NCBI GenBank assembly: GCA_013374385.1
Contig: QBUR01000175.1
Location: 1-11,779, forward strand
Length of the DNA: 11,779 nucleotides
DNA from: Candidatus Methanocomedens sp.
GTDB lineage: Archaea > Halobacteriota > Methanosarcinia > Methanosarcinales > Methanocomedenaceae
Direction of reading: 5' to 3'
Part shown: positions 7,173-11,779 of the stretch, one piece after another
Layout of the letters: each line of letters starts with the position of its first letter
Numbering within the stretch: position 1 is the first letter of the stretch
Translations under genes and position numbers: made by a program
The notes under the pieces: model-generated
What the model saw: the letters and a program-made list of their open reading frames with translations, nothing else
Database searches by the model: none
What the model was told of the DNA's origin: nothing

Positions 7173-7592
7173 ATGCAGGTAGAAGAATTTGAGTTTCCTG
7201 AAGATAGACTGTATATAAAGAACCATGTATGGTTGCTGGAAGGCGAACCCCATACCGTTGGAATAACCCAGCTGGGCCAGAGCCTGTCCAAAGAGATAGT
7301 CCATATTGACCTGCCAGATGAGGGCGAGATCGTGCGTGCCCATGACTTGCTAATAGCTTATGAGACCATTAAGGCTGTGAGCCAGATGTCCCTACCATTT
7401 GATTGTGTGGTGGAAGAGGTAAATGATGTGCTTTGGGATAATCCCAACAAGATAAATGACGACCCTTACAAGGTTTGGATGGTCAAGGTTAGGGGAGAAA
7501 TAGACCGCAACGACCTGATGGATGTTGAAGCGGCCTGCAATTACTATGGCGAATTGATAAAGAAAGAACGGGAGAGATATGCAGGCTATTGA
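7173..7592 (+). CDS. gcvH: GcvH-like lipoyl carrier protein 1
   Basis: A 139-residue protein of the glycine-cleavage H-protein family, a small lipoyl-bearing carrier. The family layout is clear: a YIKNHVWL start (14-21), VGITQLGQ (29-36), IDLPDEGE, then the modification loop YETIKAVS with lysine K67, matching the E-S-V-K-A-x-S pattern of classical H protein. NDDPY and WMVKV follow, with a helical end rich in Lys, Arg and Glu. A GAGGTGA ribosome site lies about 9 bases before the ATG. It ends the compact operon of ligases and radical SAM enzymes, so it is their likely substrate. No glycine-cleavage P, T or L gene is present in the window, so it may instead be a carrier like LbpA of the sHdr sulfur-oxidation pathway, or serve another enzyme. 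The symbol reflects the family, not a proven role in glycine cleavage. Confidence 0.85.
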   Translation: MQVEEFEFPEDRLYIKNHVWLLEGEPHTVGITQLGQSLSKEIVHIDLPDEGEIVRAHDLLIAYETIKAVSQMSLPFDCVVEEVNDVLWDNPNKINDDPYKVWMVKVRGEIDRNDLMDVEAACNYYGELIKKERERYAGY

Positions 7593-7645
7593 AACGGATA
7601 TGATGTGAGTGGCAAAACAGATATACAAATATGCCTGAAAAGTTA

Positions 7646-7723
7646 TATGATAAAATATATCACAAAGATTGAAATACAAGAGATTCCAGTTAAAATCTAA
7701 ATTAAGTATAATTAATTTTGGAG
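7646..7723 (+). promoter_or_regulatory. Promoter region of the second GcvH-like gene
   Basis: The 140-base gap before the ATG at 7733 is strongly AT-rich. Two TATA-like elements are visible, GATAAAATATAT near 7649-7660 and AAGTATAATTAAT near 7704-7716. The first would leave a leader of about 50 bases carrying GGAG (7720-7723); the second is too close for that ribosome site. The gap suggests separate transcription of the second carrier. Confidence 0.45.
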
Positions 7724-7732
7724 TGGATTAAA

Positions 7733-8155
7733 ATGGTCGAAATTGAAGGATATGAAATGCCTGATGAACTGTACTATACCAAGGACCACACCTGGGCCCG
7801 GGTAGAGGACGACGGTACTGTGACCATGGGTATAGATGCATTTGGCGGCACTGCAGTGGGTGAGATTGAATTTATCGACCTACCTCTGGAAGATGATGAG
7901 TTTAAGGCAGAGGAAGCCTTCGGTTCGATGGAGTCAGCTAAATGGGTAGGCGGGCTGATCATGCTCACATCAGGCAAAATAATCGAAGTCAACTCTGAAA
8001 TTGAAGACAATCTGGAATTGCTGGTAGATGACCCGTATGGTGAAGGTTGGATGGTAAAGGTGGAACCTTCAAACCTTGAAGCCGATCTGGCTGGATTGTA
8101 CCATGGCGATGGTTTGGTAGAATGGTTTACCAAGGATCTGGAAGAGAGAGGTTGA
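7733..8155 (+). CDS. gcvH: GcvH-like lipoyl carrier protein 2 (ESAKW type)
   Basis: A 140-residue H-protein-like carrier clearly different from carrier 1. YYTKDHTWARV (14-24), MGIDAFGG, IEFIDLP and then the loop GSMESAKWVGG with the predicted lipoyl lysine K70; DDPYGEGWMVKV is typical of the family. The C-terminal part (GLYHGDGLVEWFTKDLEE) is acidic, unlike the basic helix of carrier 1. I start it at ATG 7733, with GGAG about 9 bases upstream; TTG 7718 would add five residues but lacks a ribosome site. Its own promoter-like region separates it from the lipoate operon, so its level may be set independently of the modifying enzymes. Trp directly after the modified Lys suggests recognition by a different ligase or synthase than carrier 1. 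Its client enzyme is not in the window. Confidence 0.85.
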   Translation: MVEIEGYEMPDELYYTKDHTWARVEDDGTVTMGIDAFGGTAVGEIEFIDLPLEDDEFKAEEAFGSMESAKWVGGLIMLTSGKIIEVNSEIEDNLELLVDDPYGEGWMVKVEPSNLEADLAGLYHGDGLVEWFTKDLEERG

Positions 8156-8177
8156 AATATCTAATTTAATGTCAGGA

Positions 8178-8186
8178 TTTATAACA
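8178..8186 (+). promoter_or_regulatory. Putative TATA box before the DUF357 gene
   Basis: TTTATAACA lies about 40 bases before the ATG at 8220 and would start transcription near 8205-8210. No ribosome site precedes the ATG, so a nearly leaderless mRNA is likely. Confidence 0.4.
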
Positions 8187-8219
8187 ACATTTACGTAATT
8201 TCCCGACAAAACTGCATTG

Positions 8220-8510
8220 ATGCAACCACAACCTGCCAGTCTTGATGAAAAGACCAACCGATATAGGGTCATGTTAGAAGGTGCTCTGGAAGATATTGAG
8301 ATATCGATTGGTGAAAAGTCCTATCTAGCTGGTGTGGCTGATGATTATCTCAACATGGCGCGGTCATATTTCAATGACGGCGTACATTTTGTGGAAAAAG
8401 AAGACCTGGTAAATGCCCTTGTATGCTTCAGTTATGGTCATGCCTGGCTGGATGCAGGGGTGAGATTGGGAGTATTTACGGTAAGTGAAGACAAATTATT
8501 TGCCATATGA
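8220..8510 (+). CDS. DUF357 family archaeal protein
   Basis: A 96-residue, mostly helical cytosolic protein of the archaeal DUF357 family; no function is established. The pattern is recognisable: an N-terminal helix with TNRYRVMLEGAL, a central YLNMARSYFNDG, and an ALVCFSYGHAWLDAGVRLGVF end typical of the family. It begins at ATG 8220; the preceding TTG (8217) would add one residue. A Shine-Dalgarno site is absent, and an upstream TATA-like element suggests a short-leader or leaderless mRNA. It is followed after 70 bases by another conserved archaeal protein of unknown function, DUF555. Confidence 0.85.
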   Translation: MQPQPASLDEKTNRYRVMLEGALEDIEISIGEKSYLAGVADDYLNMARSYFNDGVHFVEKEDLVNALVCFSYGHAWLDAGVRLGVFTVSEDKLFAI

Positions 8511-8551
8511 TATTATGGCAAAAAGTGATTGTAAACAGTTAATTTGATAAG

Positions 8552-8560
8552 TATAAAATA
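8552..8560 (+). promoter_or_regulatory. Putative TATA box before the DUF555 gene
   Basis: TATAAAATA lies about 25 bases before the ATG at 8581, which would give a leaderless or nearly leaderless mRNA. GTGAGGA at 8564-8570 could serve as a ribosome site only if transcription starts further upstream, so the two signals compete. Confidence 0.4.
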
Positions 8561-8580
8561 AATGTGAGGATAGATGTTGG

Positions 8581-8937
8581 ATGTTGAATAATTACAGAGT
8601 AACTCTTGAAGCGGCCTGGTTGGTAAAAGATATTAATACTGTTGATGATGCCATGGGTGTGGCTGTAGCTGAAGCAGGAAAACGATTGAATCCTGATCTG
8701 GAATATGTGGAGATAGATGTTGGGAGCACACAATGTCCGGCTTGCAGGGAACCTTTTGACAGTGTGTTTATGGCTGCCAATACTGCACTGGTGGGTCTGG
8801 CACTGGAAATGAAGGTGTTTGATGCTGAGAATGAAGAGCATGCTGCAAGAATCGCGAAGTCGGTCATCGGAAAAGCCTTGAAGAATATTCCTCTCAATGT
8901 GGTGGAGGTCATTGAACTGGAACATATAGAAGAATAA
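8581..8937 (+). CDS. DUF555 / UPF0212 family archaeal protein
   Basis: A 118-residue protein of the UPF0212 (DUF555) family, found in euryarchaea and without an assigned function. The N terminus YRVTLEAAW, the central CPAC motif (C52, C55) followed by REPF, and the AxSVIGKAL...IPLNVVEV end match the family as I know it. The CxxC could bind zinc with partner residues from another chain, or act in redox; only two cysteines are present. No signal peptide or membrane span is seen. The PfkB kinase gene follows after 22 bases, so the two are probably co-transcribed. Confidence 0.87.
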   Translation: MLNNYRVTLEAAWLVKDINTVDDAMGVAVAEAGKRLNPDLEYVEIDVGSTQCPACREPFDSVFMAANTALVGLALEMKVFDAENEEHAARIAKSVIGKALKNIPLNVVEVIELEHIEE

Positions 8938-8959
8938 TACTGATTTCGGGGTATTTTAC

Positions 8960-9853
8960 TTGGATAAAACAATTTCGATAGTGGGTCATACTGCACTGGA
9001 CCACCTGTTTGATGTAACAAATTTCCCGCAACCTAATTCTTCGGCCCCAATAAACGATTACCATATCTACTACGGGGGCGGTGCTGCTAATATCGCAGCC
9101 GGAATAGCCCATCTGGGCGGCAGGAGCCAATTGATTTCCCCGGTAGGCGGCGATTTAAAAGGTTCGGAGTACTGCCAGCACATGGAAAGCCTGGGTGTGG
9201 ATACTGGCCTAATGTACAAAATGGAGGGTGAGAAGACAGCATCTGCTTTTATATATACTGATGGGGACCATAACCAGATAACTTATTTTTACTGGGGCGC
9301 GTCAAAGCATTTTCCTGAACTGGAACCCCCTCACCTTGATTTTGTCCATCTGGCCACGGCTGACCCTGTGTTTAACAGCCGGACAGCAAAGCGTGCGGAT
9401 TTTGTTTCATTTGACCCCGGACAGGACCTGGTGGTATATTCAAAGGAATGCCTTGAGACCATACTGTCACATACTGATATTCTGTTCACCAACCGTCATG
9501 AGATCGAGAGGCTGGTCCGGATGACAGGCTGCAGCCGGGAAGAACTGGAAGAGGAAATAGGGGTAGTGGTGGTCACACTGGATAAGGATGGCAGTGAAAT
9601 ATACAGGGATGGTGAGCGGATATTCATTCCTGCCATTCAGGTTGAGGCATCAGACCCAACAGGTGCCGGCGATGCTCATCGTGCAGGTTTTTTGCTGGCA
9701 TATACCAGAGGGTATCCGCTGGAAGTATGCGGCCGGGTAGGGTCTACGACTGCATCCTTTGTGGTTGAGAAAGTGGGATGCCAGACAAACCTTCCCACCT
9801 GGGAACAGGTACAGCAAAGGTTTAATAAATATTACAAGGATTTTGAGCTATGA
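8960..9853 (+). CDS. PfkB/ribokinase-family sugar or nucleoside kinase
   Basis: A cytosolic kinase that phosphorylates a sugar, nucleoside or related alcohol. Motif 1 is the Gly-rich YGGGAANIAAGIAHLGG stretch (38-54) that binds the substrate. FTNRHE (176-181) has the Asn and Glu that help place Mg-ATP, and DPTGAGD (232-238) holds the anion hole and the catalytic base D238. His follows that Asp (GAGDAHRAGF) where Ser, Ala or Thr is usual. The 297-residue length is standard. The start is TTG with only a weak upstream GGGG; the first residues (TISIVGHTALD) match the family start well, so the choice is reasonable. Archaeal relatives include nucleoside kinases such as MJ0406, and the substrate cannot be fixed by eye. 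It overlaps the next gene by ATGA, implying coupled translation, though no functional link is obvious. Confidence 0.85.
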   Translation: MDKTISIVGHTALDHLFDVTNFPQPNSSAPINDYHIYYGGGAANIAAGIAHLGGRSQLISPVGGDLKGSEYCQHMESLGVDTGLMYKMEGEKTASAFIYTDGDHNQITYFYWGASKHFPELEPPHLDFVHLATADPVFNSRTAKRADFVSFDPGQDLVVYSKECLETILSHTDILFTNRHEIERLVRMTGCSREELEEEIGVVVVTLDKDGSEIYRDGERIFIPAIQVEASDPTGAGDAHRAGFLLAYTRGYPLEVCGRVGSTTASFVVEKVGCQTNLPTWEQVQQRFNKYYKDFEL

Positions 9854-10317
9854 ACCATAAAGGGGAATCCGGGACATTATCTATACTGGCCATACTTTTA
9901 CTGGTTTGTATCATTGTTACAGCAACGGTTTTTGTGATGTTCTCCGGGCAACAGGATGCAGATGATGGGTTAAACTTGAAGGTGGATGGTCAACAAGCTG
10001 TGGAAATTGTGGCACAGGACCCTGCTGCACAACAATATTTATCTGAAAATTTCAATAGACCTGAATGGCGGGTAGTGAAAACCACATTGGTACATGACTC
10101 GTTGTATGCTTTGAATGGCAGCATAATACAGGAAGATAAACCTTACTGGAAGGTAGAGATGTTGGAGCGGACCTGTTCTTGCGGTAATATAAATTACCTG
10201 TTTGTGGTTGAAGGGCATGTTTCCACTGACACAGGGGAACTTATGAACCTGACCACCGGCCAGGTGATGGAGAGCCAGTATGACAAACAGACCTGTGCAT
10301 CAACAGTATGCCATTAG
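9850..10317 (+). CDS. Membrane-anchored protein with extracytoplasmic cysteines, partner of the Trx-CcdA protein
   Basis: I do not recognise a family. Residues about 9-31 are one strong hydrophobic segment, preceded by a short Lys/Glu head (KGESGT) a little like an archaeal class III (pilin-type) signal peptide. The remaining 120 or so residues would lie outside the membrane. They contain CSC (C109, C111) and a C-terminal pair (C149, C154), hence two possible disulfides. The stretch VDGQQAVEIVAQDPA (45-59) followed by WxVVK-like and YWKVEML strands has some PepSY-like look, but weakly. The gene overlaps the kinase by four bases and its last 38 bases are overlapped by the Trx-CcdA gene, whose ribosome site lies within it. 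That arrangement suggests the protein is a redox substrate or partner of the Trx-CcdA protein. Confidence 0.6.
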   Translation: MNHKGESGTLSILAILLLVCIIVTATVFVMFSGQQDADDGLNLKVDGQQAVEIVAQDPAAQQYLSENFNRPEWRVVKTTLVHDSLYALNGSIIQEDKPYWKVEMLERTCSCGNINYLFVVEGHVSTDTGELMNLTTGQVMESQYDKQTCASTVCH

Positions 10318-11407
10318 CAGTTTGGCTATTATCAGTACATTATTGTTCCTGATTTTATTCATAGCTCCTTCAGCCGGGCAGCCCGATATAATCGAGATCG
10401 AGTATTTCTATGAGGTTGGCTGCTCCAAATGTGTCTGGACTTTTCCGGTTCTGAACGACGTTGCCGGTCAATATGCTAATGTGACAGTATATGAATATGA
10501 GATTTTAACAGAACATGACGGTGTTGCAGGCTATGACCGCATGAAGGTGTACGGGGTGTACACTGTGCCGGCTATTGTTATAAACCGCCAGATGCTCATC
10601 ACGTACTCTGATTACGATGGCAATACAAGTCTGCTGAAAGCATTGTTGGTGGACGGTATTGAGAATGCGCCTCCCTTGATGGATAATGGCTCATCACAGC
10701 CTGTTGACGGATATGAAAAGCTGCCTGAACTATCCTTGATGGTGGTGTTAATTGCGGGCCTGCTTGCGGGCTTTAATCCGTGCTTACTTGCAGTGATGGC
10801 GTTTATGGCATCTATCACTTTATCTTCAAAGGGAAATCGACGTGACCTGGTGACGATAGTTGTGGGGTTCTGTGTAGGGATATTTGCGGTTTACATGGTA
10901 GTTGGTATGGGGCTGCTTAGCATTGTGAAACAGCATCCTGAGATACAGGAAAGTATCACGTTGTTTTTGTTAATAATTATCGGACTATTGGGGTTGTGGC
11001 ATTTTTATGATGCATATTACATGAAGGTACACGATAGGTCATCATTAAAGACGCCCCGCTCATTTACGAATTTAGCCGGGGGGATTGGCGGTAAGAATAC
11101 GTTGTTAATATCTATCCTCGCAGGTGGGCTATTCTCATTGATAAAAGCACCCTGTGTTGGAGCGGTATATTTTGCCATACTGGATATGTTGATAAGCAGG
11201 GGGGAAATTGCCGGGGGCGCGGCGTATCTGGCAGTGTATAACCTGGGTGTGGTACTGCCGGTGCTGGCACTTGGTATATCGCTGGCGTTCGGGCTAAGTC
11301 CTGAACTGGTTGATGAGTTGAGGGAGAGGAGACGTATCGAGATTCGGTTGGTGACCGGGGCAGTGCTGTTGCTGATTGGGCTTCTGATATACCTGAACAT
11401 CATTTAG
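10280..11407 (+). CDS. Thioredoxin-like domain fused to CcdA/DsbD-type transmembrane thiol transporter
   Basis: A membrane protein that probably moves electrons from cytosolic thiols to proteins outside the membrane. Residues 11-33 form a signal or anchor segment. A thioredoxin-like domain follows (about 36-130) with CSKC (C48, C51) and a TVPAIV cis-Pro loop (P97). A CcdA-like membrane domain spans about 150-375 with roughly six hydrophobic spans. Its two redox cysteines sit in the usual settings FNPC (C168) and KAPCVG (C292). Classical DsbD has its thioredoxin domain at the C-terminal end; here it is N-terminal. The start has GGAG seven bases upstream inside the previous gene, which supports the 38-base overlap. 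Such fusions act in cytochrome c maturation or in disulfide reduction; which one applies here cannot be told. Confidence 0.85.
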   Translation: MTNRPVHQQYAISSLAIISTLLFLILFIAPSAGQPDIIEIEYFYEVGCSKCVWTFPVLNDVAGQYANVTVYEYEILTEHDGVAGYDRMKVYGVYTVPAIVINRQMLITYSDYDGNTSLLKALLVDGIENAPPLMDNGSSQPVDGYEKLPELSLMVVLIAGLLAGFNPCLLAVMAFMASITLSSKGNRRDLVTIVVGFCVGIFAVYMVVGMGLLSIVKQHPEIQESITLFLLIIIGLLGLWHFYDAYYMKVHDRSSLKTPRSFTNLAGGIGGKNTLLISILAGGLFSLIKAPCVGAVYFAILDMLISRGEIAGGAAYLAVYNLGVVLPVLALGISLAFGLSPELVDELRERRRIEIRLVTGAVLLLIGLLIYLNII

Positions 11408-11779
11408 GCCGTTGGTCAGGTAATGATTAACTTATATTTATTCTGCCAATATTTTTATACTTTAAATCCAATTGTAAAGCAATCGTGTTGTATAGGTCCT
11501 TGCGTGAGTTACTGACAGAGTCTATCGATGATCGACAAGACAACCCCAACGCGGAATATTCGCGATATTGCCTGGCACAGAGGGTTACTGGAGTAGACAA
11601 CGGAATTGGCCAGTGGGTGAAGCTCCGGAGTTAGTGCGTCAGGCAACAGCACACTTCCTCTTATAGCGAACTGTGATGTTTTGCATCTACATTTTGACTT
11701 GATATTTGGTAATAATAATCTGTAATGGCACTGTTCCAAAAATCAGTTATTTTGTTGACACCGACTTTAGGTAAAATCT
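11408..11779 (+). other. Non-coding or unassigned 3' region
   Basis: This 372-base stretch holds no gene I can support. A TTTTT run at 11452-11456 could end the upstream transcript. The AT-rich segment 11448-11467 also resembles a TATA box. A GTG-started open frame of 49 codons (11485-11634) lies at about the right distance for a leaderless mRNA, but its product resembles nothing I know. A near-palindrome CGCG-G-AATATT-CGCG lies near 11550-11564 and CTCCGGAG at 11623-11630. A reverse-strand frame (11509-11739) is likely a shadow. Confidence 0.5.
11452..11456 (+). terminator. Possible T-tract terminator after the Trx-CcdA gene
   Basis: A run of five T in an AT-rich stretch 45 bases past the stop codon. 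Archaeal termination needs only short T tracts, so this is plausible, but the same stretch could instead be a promoter for downstream sequence. Confidence 0.3.

Noticed and set aside
7173..8155. Biotin carrier protein interpretation of the two small carriers
   Set aside because: The biotin motif MKM is absent; the E-x-x-K-(A/W) loop and overall layout are those of H proteins.
11509..11739. Reverse-strand open frame of 76 codons near the right edge
   Set aside because: No ribosome site or recognisable motif, and the product resembles no family I know; likely chance.
1..11779. Insertion sequence, integron or phage boundaries
   Set aside because: No transposase, integrase or terminal inverted repeats are visible. 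The tRNA at the left edge shows no duplicated 3' end further along the window.

Overview
The window is a chromosomal segment of a euryarchaeon with every recognisable gene on the + strand. Pointers to Archaea are an initiator tRNA with an A1:U72 pair, TATA-box promoters, TTG starts, a two-gene lipoate ligase (LplA plus separate LplB), and the archaeal families DUF357 and DUF555/UPF0212. The gene complement would fit a methanogen or methane/alkane oxidiser of the Methanosarcinales/ANME type, but that placement is inference.

Layout. Bases 1-1272 hold the initiator tRNA-Met and a CNNM/HlyC-type membrane protein with DUF21 and CBS domains. Bases 1332-8155 form a lipoate-assembly island: a divergent LplA, LplB, a normal LplA, three radical SAM enzymes related to the two-protein lipoyl synthase LipS1/LipS2, an uncharacterised M23-like hybrid-motif protein, and two different GcvH-like lipoyl carriers. 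The first eight of these genes are tightly packed; the second carrier has its own promoter region. Bases 8220-9853 hold DUF357, DUF555 and a PfkB sugar/nucleoside kinase. Bases 9850-11407 hold an overlapping pair: a cysteine-bearing membrane-anchored protein and a thioredoxin-CcdA fusion. The last 370 bases have no convincing gene.

How it may work. The ligase genes would attach octanoate or lipoate to a carrier lysine, and the radical SAM enzymes would insert the two sulfurs on the carrier, replacing LipB/LipA. The two GcvH-like proteins carry the expected modification lysine, while no glycine-cleavage P, T or L gene, and no 2-oxoacid dehydrogenase gene, is present here. The island therefore looks like a self-contained system for making lipoylated carrier proteins whose client enzyme is elsewhere. 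The duplicated LplA, the duplicated radical SAM type, the two carriers and the M23-like protein go beyond the known LplAB plus LipS1/LipS2 set. They are the most promising novelty in the window.
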